Shown here piece by piece: positions 1 through 8,952 of a stretch of 64,000 bases of DNA. Origin of the DNA: Cohnella silvisoli (lineage in GTDB: Bacteria > Bacillota > Bacilli > Paenibacillales > Paenibacillaceae); NCBI RefSeq assembly GCF_021190915.1, contig NZ_JAIOAP010000003.1:186001-250000 (forward strand), written 5' to 3'. The position numbers were made by a program, and so were the translations under genes. How positions within the stretch are numbered: position 1 is the first letter of the stretch; every line of letters begins with the position of its first letter. The notes under the pieces are model-generated. The model was not told the origin of the DNA, made no database searches, and worked only from the letters and a program-made list of their open reading frames with translations.

Positions 1-84
1 TTCGAAGACGATGATCGGGTAACTTCGGACAAGCTGCCTTGCGTTTCTTTTGTAATTAGCGACATCTTTAAGGAAATGCTTTGA
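1..84 (+). CDS. Uma2-family nuclease, C-terminal fragment (cut by window edge)
   Basis: The frame is open from the first base and ends in TGA at 82-84. The last 27 residues (reading DDRVTSDKLPCVSF and ending KEML) closely match the C-terminus of the next gene, so this is the tail of a tandem copy of a Uma2/DUF820 protein. Uma2 proteins carry a PD-(D/E)XK nuclease-like fold; their biological role is poorly known. The catalytic part lies outside the window, so nothing can be said about whether this copy is intact. Confidence 0.7.
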   Translation, partial: FEDDDRVTSDKLPCVSFVISDIFKEML

Positions 85-119
85 GTGGTGCTATTTTTGT
101 TTAGGAGGCATGTACGCCT

Positions 120-722
120 ATGACGGAGAACAAGAAAGACGATGACCGGATCAAAGAGCAGCAGATGACTTATGACGTCTATGCGGCGATGCCGGATGAC
201 GGACAACGCTATGAAATTATCGAGGGGGCTATGGAGATGATGTCTCCGAGTCCGTCAGTAGCGCACCAAGCGGTTAGCAGCTAACTGGAATTTGTACTCA
301 TGCAAAGCTGCAGATCGGATTATGAAATTTTTCATGCACCTCTCGATGTAATCTTGAGCCAAACGAATGTGCTGCAGCCGGATATTCTGATGATTCACCG
401 CAGTCGAATGCATATTGTATCAGCCCGAGGGATTGAAGGACCGCCGGATTTGGTGGTGGAAATTGTTTCTCCCCATTCCCGCAAAAGGGATAAAGTAGTC
501 AAGGCGAAGATATACGCAAAATATAACGTCCCAGAGTATTGGGTCGTAAACTCGGATACGGAAACGCTTGAGCAATATCGGATTGTTGGTGAGACTTATG
601 AGCTTTTTAATTTATTTGAAGGCGATGACCGGGTAACTTCGGACAAGCTCCCGTGTGTTTCTTTTGTTATTGGCGACATCTTTAGGGAAATTCAAATACG
701 GAATCTTTCGTCATCAAATTAA
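120..722 (+). pseudogene. Uma2-family nuclease interrupted by a TAA codon
   Basis: An AGGAGG at 103-108 sits 11 bases before ATG 120. The frame reads a typical Uma2 N-terminus (YEIIEGAMEMMSPSPS, then AHQAVSS), meets TAA at 282-284, and continues in the same frame to 722 with the family core: QPDILMI, DLVVEIVSP, and a KAKIYAKYNVPEYWVV segment. Restored, the protein is about 200 residues, the normal family length. A CAA-to-TAA change would explain the stop. The frame after the stop could only restart at ATG 300, which would lose the N-terminal strands. It is a tandem neighbour of the copy ending at 84 and is related to the two Uma2 genes near 45.4 and 48.1 kb. A sequencing error is the alternative. 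Confidence 0.75.
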
Positions 723-753
723 GGTTTGGCGAGGGAAGCGAAGAAATTAATTA

Positions 754-803
754 AGCCGCATTTTACGCAAGGTTAAACAACCGACGCGTAAAATACGGCT
801 TTG
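754..803. terminator. Bidirectional terminator between convergent genes
   Basis: An imperfect 15-base inverted repeat (754-768 with 786-800, core ATTTTACGC/GCGTAAAAT) lies between the convergent Uma2 pseudogene and the GH127 gene. It is followed by TTT on the plus strand and an AT-rich stretch on the minus side, so it can serve both. Confidence 0.6.
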
Positions 804-808
804 TCCGT

Positions 809-2482
809 TTATTCCATCCGGAACAACACCTGCCGGCGGTCGGCAACCGCTTGTTCCATCGATAACTCCAGCATGTCGCGGATCGGCCGCAGACTCACAT
901 TTCGATCCCGAGCCACATAGCTCGCGCCAGCGACGTGTTCAAGATTCAGCGGATCAAGCGAATCTAGCTGCAATCCTGCACCTGCGTCTTCCGTCCCGAG
1001 CATCAGCGCCCCGTGAAAGAGGCTGCTGCGGTCAGCCAGCGAATGGATGTTCAGTTGGTTGCCCAAGCGAAGCCCGATCGGGAAACGCAGCTCCAGCGTC
1101 AAACCAACGCACGGTGTTCCCGTCCATTCGACGAATCCGTCAGCGATAGTCGCGGCTATCTCACTGCCATCTACGCGAAACACAAGGTCCGTTCGCGCCA
1201 CCCAAGAGGGTACGAAGATCCTCACCATTACTGTCTTCTCTATGTCTGAATCCGCCACCTCAAGCCGTATGCTTCCCTCAATCGGATACGCCGTCGTCTG
1301 CTTAAGCGTCAGACGCCCCGAGGCGAGTCGAATCTCGGCCTCGCTCTCCCGCAGGAAAGGAACGGTCACTGTATTCCGTTCGGCATCCGCGAAATAGCCG
1401 TATTCAATCGCGCGGGACAAGCCGTCGCCGCCGCGCATCGTACAGCACCAGTAAGCTTCGAACAACCCTTCCTTAGGATGAAGCAAGTCATCATGCGCTC
1501 CCGAGCAGCAATCGCAGCCGAAGCCGCCGTTCGGACGCTGCCCGTACCCCAGGCCGTTGTACAAGATGCCGTGCGCAATCTCAAGATAAGACGCTTCTCC
1601 CGTGTGCTTCCACAGTTCGACCGCGACGATGAACGAATCGACTACGGCGCAGGGCTCCGTCCATTCCGGCCGGCCGAACCAGTTGTAGTTGGCGTAATTT
1701 TCCGTTATCCCTTCCCGGTTGTACAGGGCGAAGACGTCTCGCGCCAAGTCAAGCAAACCATCATCCCCGGTCGTCTCGTAATGACGAAGTATGCCCCGAA
1801 GAGCGGACAGCGTCGCATGCGTTTGGAAGGACAGCCCGGTTAGATCGATCGTCCGGAACTTGCCGATCATCTCGTCCAGCAGCGCACCGAGTTCCGGCCA
1901 CTTTAACAATTGGTAAGCGTGGGTCGCGCCATCCAGCATAATGAAGGCGCAGCCGACATCCGTGGACAGGAGCCAATCGCCCACTTTCCGTTCAAACAGG
2001 CTGCCGATCGCTTCTCCGGACGGCTTACGGTCTTCCGGCTCGACAGGATACTTCTCATATAAGCCGCGGGCAGGCAGAAGCAAATGGCGGGTTATGTCCT
2101 CAATTATGCGAAGGGAGAGGTCGTCGCCTTTCCACAGATGGTATTCCGCCATCGCTCTTAGAAACCAACTATGCCCGGAAAGCTGCTGCTCGTCCACTGT
2201 GCCTTGCGCATGGATCATTCCGAAATAGCCTTGTGCATTCAGACGTTCGGGCAGTCGGGCCATGATCTCTTCCAGATAGACGGGTTCCCGGTTCGTCGCT
2301 TGCGCCAGCATGGTCAAAGCGAGAATCGTCCGTCCTTCCCAATCGCCCGGCCATGAATAGCCGCCTTCCCGGTAGATCGTCGGAAACCGGTACTCCTCTG
2401 TCTCCAGCCTGTCGTAATTCAGCATCGCCCTCCGATATAAATCTCCTCCGACCTTCTGGTCGGCATATGGAATGGGATCCAT
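809..2482 (-). CDS. GH127-family beta-L-arabinofuranosidase-like enzyme
   Basis: This 557-residue protein has the (alpha/alpha)6-barrel plus beta-domain layout of the GH127/GH146 group. The zinc/thiolate signature of that group is visible: E276-x-C278 in TEPCAVVD, and the double cysteine C346-C347 in AYWCCTMRGGDG. In characterised GH127 enzymes these residues hold the catalytic cysteine and zinc. No signal peptide is present, so it should act in the cytoplasm on imported arabinofuranosides or similar oligosaccharides. It is somewhat shorter than many GH127 proteins (around 620-660 residues). It is divergent from the AraC regulator at 2607, which probably controls it. The exact sugar specificity cannot be read from sequence; other activities are known in related families. 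Confidence 0.82.
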   Translation of the reverse strand: MDPIPYADQKVGGDLYRRAMLNYDRLETEEYRFPTIYREGGYSWPGDWEGRTILALTMLAQATNREPVYLEEIMARLPERLNAQGYFGMIHAQGTVDEQQLSGHSWFLRAMAEYHLWKGDDLSLRIIEDITRHLLLPARGLYEKYPVEPEDRKPSGEAIGSLFERKVGDWLLSTDVGCAFIMLDGATHAYQLLKWPELGALLDEMIGKFRTIDLTGLSFQTHATLSALRGILRHYETTGDDGLLDLARDVFALYNREGITENYANYNWFGRPEWTEPCAVVDSFIVAVELWKHTGEASYLEIAHGILYNGLGYGQRPNGGFGCDCCSGAHDDLLHPKEGLFEAYWCCTMRGGDGLSRAIEYGYFADAERNTVTVPFLRESEAEIRLASGRLTLKQTTAYPIEGSIRLEVADSDIEKTVMVRIFVPSWVARTDLVFRVDGSEIAATIADGFVEWTGTPCVGLTLELRFPIGLRLGNQLNIHSLADRSSLFHGALMLGTEDAGAGLQLDSLDPLNLEHVAGASYVARDRNVSLRPIRDMLELSMEQAVADRRQVLFRME

Positions 2483-2606
2483 CTTAAATCCTCCTCGTGA
2501 ATATTGATCCTATTAGATTGCTGTTAATTATTCCATTTCTCTACCTATCATAGTGAATCGGTTGTATGATATATATAGAAAATATATGAATGGGAGTGTA
2601 ACAATA
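2483..2606. promoter_or_regulatory. Divergent promoter region, GH127 / AraC regulator
   Basis: This AT-rich 124-base spacer must hold both promoters. A TATGAT at 2565-2570 is a possible -10 for the AraC gene; I do not see a convincing -35 or a clear paired operator. On the minus side, GAGGAGG-like sequence just upstream of the GH127 start is its ribosome binding site. Confidence 0.4.
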
Positions 2607-3503
2607 TTGCTCTTAAACCCAACGATAACGAAGCCGCAGACAATCGGATTTCATTATGTTGATCGTTTCAACGTCTCTATTCGTCTCGAGGGGATCGGTT
2701 GGGAGAAGGCGGAGTCCGCATCCTATCGCTGGAACGGGCTCAGCCGCGGGCAAGAGGGCGCCGCGATTTTCCAATACACCTTATCCGGCCGAGGTGAGCT
2801 TAGAATAGGCGAGAAGATCCATTCGCTTCCTAAGCATCACGCGTTTATGTGCAAGGTGCCGGGAGATCACGAATATTATTTGCCGGAGGGAGAGACGCAT
2901 TGGGAGTATTTCTTCGTCACCATCCACGGGGAAGACGCTTTGCGGCATTGGTCCGCTTTAGAGGGGAAAATAGGGCCGGTGTTCGAGCTCCCGCCGAAAT
3001 CCGCGCCTCTGGGCATTCTGTCAGAGCTGTACGCCGATATCGTCCAGGCTCCGCTTGCCGATCAGTACGATATTGCGGCGTCGCTGTATCGGTTCATTCT
3101 CGAAATGCATCGGTATGCCGACGCGTCCAGCTTGGTCAGGACAGGCGACATTCCCGAACCGCTCTTGCATGCGATTTCACTCATCCGCCAGCGTTATCGC
3201 GAAGACTTGTCCCTGGACGAACTGGCCAAAGCATCGGGTTTGACCAAGTACCACTTCTGCCGTTTATTCCAGAAGAAGCTTGGAATTAAACCGATGCAGT
3301 ATATAAACAAAGTAAGAATCGAACGCGCTGTCTGGCTGCTGAGGTATACGGATCTGAAGATCGCTCAGGTCGGTGAAGCCTGCGGCTTTACTCATGCGAG
3401 TTATTTCATCAAGACTTTCCGTGGAATAATCGGATCAACCCCCGGGGATTACCGGTCGTTACCCAAGCATCCCGACTTCGATCAGCTGAAGGTGGAGATC
3501 TAA
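2607..3503 (+). CDS. AraC-family transcriptional regulator
   Basis: The protein has an N-terminal cupin-like sugar-sensing domain (about residues 15-160, with a YTLSGRGELRIG strand) and a C-terminal double helix-turn-helix (about residues 190-290, with LSLDELAKASGLTKYHFCRL and a FKTFRGIIGSTPGDYR-type second helix pair). This is the classical one-component AraC layout. I place the start at TTG 2607, ten bases after GGGAG at 2592-2596, giving 298 residues; an in-frame ATG at 2553 would add 18 residues but has no good binding site. It is divergent from the GH127 gene and ends four bases before the sensor kinase, so it probably regulates both sides. Confidence 0.85.
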   Translation: MLLNPTITKPQTIGFHYVDRFNVSIRLEGIGWEKAESASYRWNGLSRGQEGAAIFQYTLSGRGELRIGEKIHSLPKHHAFMCKVPGDHEYYLPEGETHWEYFFVTIHGEDALRHWSALEGKIGPVFELPPKSAPLGILSELYADIVQAPLADQYDIAASLYRFILEMHRYADASSLVRTGDIPEPLLHAISLIRQRYREDLSLDELAKASGLTKYHFCRLFQKKLGIKPMQYINKVRIERAVWLLRYTDLKIAQVGEACGFTHASYFIKTFRGIIGSTPGDYRSLPKHPDFDQLKVEI

Positions 3504-3507
3504 GACG

Positions 3508-5259
3508 ATGCCGATAAAAGGACGATTAACCGTATACCTGATTCTGTTTTCCGTCATTCCGTTGATTACCGTAAGCGTTTTCTTGTATTATCAGGCTTCC
3601 AACGTAGTCAAGATGCAAGCGGAAAAGTACGCCGGCACGGTTCTATCGCAGACGACTTCAACCATTAACCAATTGATGGACGATGTGGTGAACGCCAGCG
3701 TGAAGGTGGTTACCGATCCGAATGTTCAGAACGACGATATTTTCAATCAGGGCGAGTTCGACCGAAACGTGAGGTATCGGACGATAGAGAAGCTGATGAC
3801 CAACGTCATGATGGCTCAGCCGGAGGTTTCCTCCATGTATCTCTGTCTTAACAATGCGGACCTGATCAGCGTGGGCTCCCAGAATCTTGCAAATCACCCG
3901 GATTGCCGCAGCAATAAGTCTTATCAAGCGGCACTGGACAACAATCTGATGCCGTTGTGGATCGGGATGCATGAGAACGAATTCGATGAAGGGACGGTGT
4001 CTCGCAATCGCTACGTTATGACGCTGGCGCGGACCGTCTACAGCTTCGATACCTACAAACCCCTCGGCGTCCTGCTGATCAACATTGCGGACCAGACGAT
4101 CAACAACAACTTTCAGGCCGGCTTCGATGGGGAACCTGCCATTTTTCACGTCACGGACATGCACAAAAACGCGATATATGTTAAGGATCCTGCCAAATAC
4201 GGCACGAAACTGGATGCCCCCTATCTGGACAAAGTCATCGATATGAAGACTTCGGGAGGATTCGTGTGGAGAGGGGACAGCGGTCCGAAGTACATCAGCT
4301 TCGTCTACTCGACGAAATCGGATTGGATATTTGTAGTCGAGCTTTCAATAGACTATATAACCCGTAATTCCAATCTCATATACAAAGCGATGATAGCGAT
4401 CGTAACCGCCTGCTTCATCCTATCGATCATGGCCGCTTACTTTCTAGCGCGGAAGTTCACCGATCCGATCAAAAATCTTCTGTCGTCGATACGCCGGGTT
4501 AAGGATGGTCAGCTGAATCAGACGATCCATTCCAAACGGAAAGACGAGATCGGTGTCCTTACTCAGAGCTACAACAGCATGATTCAGGAAATCCGAGAGC
4601 TGCTCGTTCGGCTCGACACGGAAAATGTCATGAAGCGCCGCGCGGAACTGGATGCGCTTCAAGCGCAAATCACGCCTCATTTTTTGTACAATTCGCTGAA
4701 TTCGATCAAGTCGATGGCCCGCCTGAACGGGCAGGATCTCATCTATCGGACCACGACGAGCTTGATTGGGTTGCTGCAGTTAAGCATCAGCAAGAACACG
4801 GTATTCATTCCACTGTCAGAAGAACTGGAGATGGTAAAGCATTATCTGGAGCTGCAGAACGTCCGATATCCGAATCGGATCAAGGCGTTATTCGAGATCG
4901 AGGACGGCTTGTCCGATTGCCTGACGGTCAAGCTGATTTTGCAGCCGCTTGTGGAGAATGCCATCTTGCATGGGCTGGATCTGAAAGACAAGGGAGGCAT
5001 AATTGTCATCCGCATGTATCGTGAAGGTGCCGACATCGTCATGCAGGTCGAGGACAACGGCAAAGGGATGGAGGAAGCCGCTCTCCGCCTAATATTGACG
5101 GGGAAGCCTAAGGAGGATGGGCGCCGGTTCGGCGGACTCGGGCTTCGCAACGTAAACGAACGTCTCAAGCTGCATTACGGGGAAGACTACGGCATTTCGT
5201 TCCATAGCCTGCACGGCGTTTCTTTTGTAAGCACCGTTCGCATTCCTTATCGGATATAA
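3508..5259 (+). CDS. Sensor histidine kinase, YesM type (system 1)
   Basis: A 583-residue membrane kinase. TM1 is at about residues 7-27, followed by an extracellular sensing domain to about 290, TM2 at about 294-314, a HAMP linker, the His_kinase box with H391 in the ITPHFLYNSLNS motif, and an HATPase domain with LQPLVENAILHGL (N box) and VEDNGKGM (G1 box). Such kinases pair with AraC-type response regulators and sense extracellular sugars, often with a binding protein. The cognate regulator follows 32 bases downstream, then an importer, so the whole 3508-10807 block is one sugar-sensing and uptake unit. Confidence 0.93.
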   Translation: MPIKGRLTVYLILFSVIPLITVSVFLYYQASNVVKMQAEKYAGTVLSQTTSTINQLMDDVVNASVKVVTDPNVQNDDIFNQGEFDRNVRYRTIEKLMTNVMMAQPEVSSMYLCLNNADLISVGSQNLANHPDCRSNKSYQAALDNNLMPLWIGMHENEFDEGTVSRNRYVMTLARTVYSFDTYKPLGVLLINIADQTINNNFQAGFDGEPAIFHVTDMHKNAIYVKDPAKYGTKLDAPYLDKVIDMKTSGGFVWRGDSGPKYISFVYSTKSDWIFVVELSIDYITRNSNLIYKAMIAIVTACFILSIMAAYFLARKFTDPIKNLLSSIRRVKDGQLNQTIHSKRKDEIGVLTQSYNSMIQEIRELLVRLDTENVMKRRAELDALQAQITPHFLYNSLNSIKSMARLNGQDLIYRTTTSLIGLLQLSISKNTVFIPLSEELEMVKHYLELQNVRYPNRIKALFEIEDGLSDCLTVKLILQPLVENAILHGLDLKDKGGIIVIRMYREGADIVMQVEDNGKGMEEAALRLILTGKPKEDGRRFGGLGLRNVNERLKLHYGEDYGISFHSLHGVSFVSTVRIPYRI

Positions 5260-5291
5260 GAATGAATCCCCAATATGGAGGCTGATCGCGC

Positions 5292-6911
5292 ATGTACAAG
5301 GTTATGATCGTAGACGATGAATATTACGTGCGGATGGATATCCGGACGATGATTGATTGGGAGAAGCGCGGCTTTCAATTGACCGAGGATGCGGTCGACG
5401 GGAATGACGCACTGGACAAAATCGGCGAGTACAAGCCCGACATCGTGCTGCTTGATATCGGGATGCCTGGAATGAACGGGATTACGTTAATGTCTCGGCT
5501 GAAGGAAACGGCTTTTCCGGGTAAAATCATGATTCTAAGCTGCCATGACGAATTCGATTACGTAAAGGATGCGCTGCTTCTGGGGGCGCAAGATTATTTG
5601 ATAAAGCATAAGCTTGAGCCTGAAATATTGGAGAATGCGCTTAGCGGGCTCATCGTTAAACTGGAGGGGGAACGGCAGCAGAACGAGCAATTGATTAAAT
5701 GGAAAGCGATTGCGGCACAATCGCTTCAGATGCAGCGAAGCCGCTTCTTCCAGCAGCTATTGCGCGGCTATATGACCAATCCGAAGGTCATAGCGGAAAG
5801 CGTAGAGCAACTGGAACTGTATTTCTCAATCAAGCACAGCGTTGTCATGATCGTTAAGTTTCATGATCACAATGGCGGGAAGCCGCAACCCGGAAACCGC
5901 TCGTCCGAGCAATTAAAAGCGCGGATTGCCGATGAAATCAACCTCGAAATCGTGAATGCCTCCACCGGCTACTGTTATGCGGCGGACAACGAAGAAATAC
6001 TTCTATTGCTCGGCTTTGAGTCGGTTCCCAGCTTCTTGTACCTGCAAAATCTGCTGCATGATTTGTCCAACCGAGTGCTTTCCCTAATTCAACAACGTTT
6101 CGGTCTGGGCGCTTCTGTCGGGGTGAGCAACCACTGCTCCTCTGTTGCGCATATTTCCGACTATTATCGTCAGGCGCAGGCTTCGATCGCCGGAGTCTAT
6201 TTCTTCGGAAAGAACAGGATCATTCATTATTCGGAAGTGAGCGATTATACGCGAAAGCCGATCAGGGGCTTTAAGGAGTTTGAGGAAACGCTTTTGCTTG
6301 CGCTGACCGACGCTGCGAGAATCACCGAGGTCATCACGGAAATGTACAGGGAAATAGCCGAGCAGAGGGTTTCGCTGGAAGAAGCGCACACCTTTAATTT
6401 TGAATTCATCTCATTTATCAAGAAACAGCAGCGCGACCACGGAATCGCCGAACAGGACCTTTTCGAATCGGGGCACTCCCCTTACGAGGCCGTTAATTTG
6501 TTGGAAACGGCGGAAGAAGTGAAAGGTTACTTGGTCGGGGTCATGCTCCGGTTGAGCGAGCTGCTGCTGACAAGCTCAAGAGGCAAATATCGGCCTGAAA
6601 TCGCCAAGGCCATAAGCTATATGAGGGACAACTATGCCGGCAACTTGTCGTTGGAAATCGTCGCTTCGGTCGTAAACAAGAACAGCGCTTACTTCTCCGA
6701 TCTGTTCAAAAGGGAAACCGATGAGAATTTCGTTGTTTTTCTCCAGAAGATACGAATAGAAAAAGCCAAGACTCTGCTGAGGACAACCCATGATAAAGTG
6801 TACGACATCGCCTCGCAGGTGGGCATAGACAATTATCATTATTTTTGCAAAATCTTTAAGCAATTGACCGGAATGACTCCGATTCAGTATCGCACAAAAA
6901 AAATGCAATGA
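5292..6911 (+). CDS. AraC-type response regulator, YesN type (system 1)
   Basis: This 539-residue protein has a receiver domain with the acidic pair in IVDDEYY and phosphoacceptor D55 in IVLLDIGMPG, a conserved threonine/lysine end (SCHDEF, YLIKHK), a long variable linker, and a C-terminal double helix-turn-helix (about residues 435-537, RIEKAKTLLRTT and HYFCKIFKQLTGMTPIQYR). It should be phosphorylated by the kinase just upstream and activate the binding-protein gene at 7052. An AGGCTG stretch before ATG 5292 is a modest binding site. Confidence 0.93.
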   Translation: MYKVMIVDDEYYVRMDIRTMIDWEKRGFQLTEDAVDGNDALDKIGEYKPDIVLLDIGMPGMNGITLMSRLKETAFPGKIMILSCHDEFDYVKDALLLGAQDYLIKHKLEPEILENALSGLIVKLEGERQQNEQLIKWKAIAAQSLQMQRSRFFQQLLRGYMTNPKVIAESVEQLELYFSIKHSVVMIVKFHDHNGGKPQPGNRSSEQLKARIADEINLEIVNASTGYCYAADNEEILLLLGFESVPSFLYLQNLLHDLSNRVLSLIQQRFGLGASVGVSNHCSSVAHISDYYRQAQASIAGVYFFGKNRIIHYSEVSDYTRKPIRGFKEFEETLLLALTDAARITEVITEMYREIAEQRVSLEEAHTFNFEFISFIKKQQRDHGIAEQDLFESGHSPYEAVNLLETAEEVKGYLVGVMLRLSELLLTSSRGKYRPEIAKAISYMRDNYAGNLSLEIVASVVNKNSAYFSDLFKRETDENFVVFLQKIRIEKAKTLLRTTHDKVYDIASQVGIDNYHYFCKIFKQLTGMTPIQYRTKKMQ

Positions 6912-6973
6912 ACGCTAAAAATAGTGCACATAGGGGCTATAAAAACTGCAACTTTGTCTAAAGGATGTGAATT

Positions 6974-7000
6974 AGAAAGCGATTACAATCGGGCTATAAT
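6974..7000 (+). promoter_or_regulatory. Promoter -10 and cre-like site for importer 1
   Basis: TATAAT at 6995-7000 lies 51 bases before the binding-protein start. Just upstream, 6974-6987 reads AGAAAGCGATTACA, which matches the CcpA cre consensus TGWAANCGNTNWCA at 13 of 14 positions. The placement across the -35/-10 spacer would let CcpA repress importer 1 when preferred sugars are present. The match is by eye and the site could also bind a LacI-type protein. Confidence 0.55.
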
Positions 7001-7051
7001 GAGTTGCCATCCTATAAGGGCACTTATCAATTGAGCAGGGGGACAATAGGC

Positions 7052-8848
7052 ATGAGGGGTAAATGGGAAAAAAGGTTGATCAGAACGTTGTCGTTAAGTT
7101 TGGCGGTCGTTCTCACGGTTGCGTTATTAGCCGGATGCGCTAAGAATAAGGATGCCGATAAGCCGTCGGCTTCTCAGGCGTCATCGCCATCCGCTTCATC
7201 TGCATCGTCAGAGCCGTCGGACGCACCTCAAGAACTGCTGGAGTACAGCTTCTATCAAGAAAATGATTCGCCTCCGCAATTTGCGGACAATCCGAACGAT
7301 GTTCTGACGCCGATCGTCGAGTCCAAGTTTAACGTAAAAGTAAGCAAAGTGTTGTACAACCAAGGCTCCACGTTTAAGGAAAGATTCAATATGCTTCTGG
7401 CGACGAACGATTTGCCGGATGTCATCTATGCCCAGTCCAACGCGTCGATTGTCGCCAACAGCGGACAGTATGCGGAACTGGGGGATTTGATTAAACAGTA
7501 CATGCCGAATTTGTTGAAGTACGGTTCGATAGATTCGTGGCGGGATTCTTTCTTTAATGGGAAATTGTATTCGATCCCCTCGTTGTGGGTCGATACTTCC
7601 TTGCCGCAATTCAATGATATTTATAGTATGCCGGGCGCCAACTGGGGCCTCGTAATCAGGGAAGACATTCTCGATAAATTGGGCTACAAATACACTCCGT
7701 TGAAAGAAATCGAGAAAAAAATTAACGAAACCCAACAAAAGCCGACATATGACGACTTTAAGATCGAACCGGAAATCAAAACGCCTGAAGATCTTTACGA
7801 ATTTCTGAAAAAAGTAAAAGCATTGAATCTGAAGGTCGGAAACAAGGATGTTATTCCGATGTCGATTCCATGGTGGGCGCAGCATCACCTGGCGAACATG
7901 TTCGGCGTCAGCAGCTCCTGGCAATATCACGCAGACGACAATACCGTATCCGGCACGCCGTTCGGAGACAAAGACGGCAAGGAATATTTCCAATTCCTGA
8001 ATAAGCTCTACAACGAGAAGCTGCTCGATCCCGATTTCGCCATACAGAAGGATGAGCAGTTGAAAGAGAAGCAAGCTAGCGGTCAAGTGGCTGTAGCTCT
8101 CGTACTGATGGATGCGCCAAGCGCCAATGCAGCCGTAGACAAGATTGCTCCGGGGAAAATGTTCCACCACATTACGATGCCCAAGAAAGAAGGGCTCGTA
8201 CGTAACGGGATCGACGCGTTCAACCCTGCTGCGTTTCAGTATTTCGTGAAGAAGGACTTTAAGGACATTCCTCGTCTGCTTAAATACTTCGACTGGTTCT
8301 ACTCGGACGAAGCGATGGATCTAATCATCTGGGGACCGGAAAGCCTTGGTCTGTGGGAAATGAAGGACAACAAAAAAGTATTCAAGGATGAAGCGCTGCA
8401 CCAGGCCTTGCTCGAGAATAAGGATGGCAGCATCGCCGATGAGCAATATTACAAAAAAGGTCTTGGACGCAAGGGCCTTCCTAAGCAATATTCCAAGGCG
8501 TTCAGTGCCGCGCCGGGATTAATCGGCTACAATCCGTTCGACTGGCCGCGCAGCTATCCTTATAAAGTAGCGGATATCTTTGAAATGTCTTCCAGTTATG
8601 TGACGACAAGCGCATTGGAGCGGGATGGCAAACTGCTCGCAGGCGTTGACGATCTGACGAATGGCCCCGGCAACTGGTTATGGTCGGATTTCTACAACAA
8701 TAAATCAGCCAAACTATACGCGGTTAAGCCAGATAAATTCGATAAAAACTGGGAAGATTTGAAGACGGAGTTTATGAAAAAAACGAAATATGCCGAAGCT
8801 CAGGTGGAAATGGAGAAAGTCTTCAAGGAACGCGGGCTCATGAAATAA
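7052..8848 (+). CDS. Extracellular sugar-binding lipoprotein (LplA type, importer 1)
   Basis: A 598-residue type-I binding protein with a lipoprotein signal peptide (charged MRGKWEKRLIR, hydrophobic core, lipobox LLAGC) and a Ser/Ala-rich linker. The start at ATG 7052, preceded by CAGGGGG, places the signal peptide correctly; a TTG at 7004 would add 16 residues. The long size and repeated aromatic segments match the LplA/YtcQ group that imports oligosaccharides together with LplB/YtcP permeases. It would sit on the outer face of the membrane and deliver sugar to the permeases at 8953 and 9923. Substrate unknown; the neighbouring enzymes suggest a furanose-containing or mannan-like glycan. Confidence 0.9.
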   Translation: MRGKWEKRLIRTLSLSLAVVLTVALLAGCAKNKDADKPSASQASSPSASSASSEPSDAPQELLEYSFYQENDSPPQFADNPNDVLTPIVESKFNVKVSKVLYNQGSTFKERFNMLLATNDLPDVIYAQSNASIVANSGQYAELGDLIKQYMPNLLKYGSIDSWRDSFFNGKLYSIPSLWVDTSLPQFNDIYSMPGANWGLVIREDILDKLGYKYTPLKEIEKKINETQQKPTYDDFKIEPEIKTPEDLYEFLKKVKALNLKVGNKDVIPMSIPWWAQHHLANMFGVSSSWQYHADDNTVSGTPFGDKDGKEYFQFLNKLYNEKLLDPDFAIQKDEQLKEKQASGQVAVALVLMDAPSANAAVDKIAPGKMFHHITMPKKEGLVRNGIDAFNPAAFQYFVKKDFKDIPRLLKYFDWFYSDEAMDLIIWGPESLGLWEMKDNKKVFKDEALHQALLENKDGSIADEQYYKKGLGRKGLPKQYSKAFSAAPGLIGYNPFDWPRSYPYKVADIFEMSSSYVTTSALERDGKLLAGVDDLTNGPGNWLWSDFYNNKSAKLYAVKPDKFDKNWEDLKTEFMKKTKYAEAQVEMEKVFKERGLMK

Positions 8849-8865
8849 ACGAAGTTCGGTCAACA

Positions 8866-8895
8866 AGAGCCGCGGATCGAAAGATTCGCGGCTCT
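8866..8895 (+). terminator. Hairpin between binding-protein and permease genes (importer 1)
   Basis: A perfect 9-bp stem, AGAGCCGCG (8866-8874) with CGCGGCTCT (8887-8895), follows the stop codon by 17 bases. There is no good T-run, so it is more likely an attenuator or 3'-end protector that lets the binding protein be made in excess over the permeases. Confidence 0.6.
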
Positions 8896-8952
8896 ATCAT
8901 TCGGACTATAATGGGTCATACAAATCAGCTTAGACATAGAAGGAGCGGTAAG

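Noticed and set aside
7208..8170. 320-codon minus-strand frame
   Set aside because: It is antisense to the importer 1 receptor, with no start signal or family resemblance.
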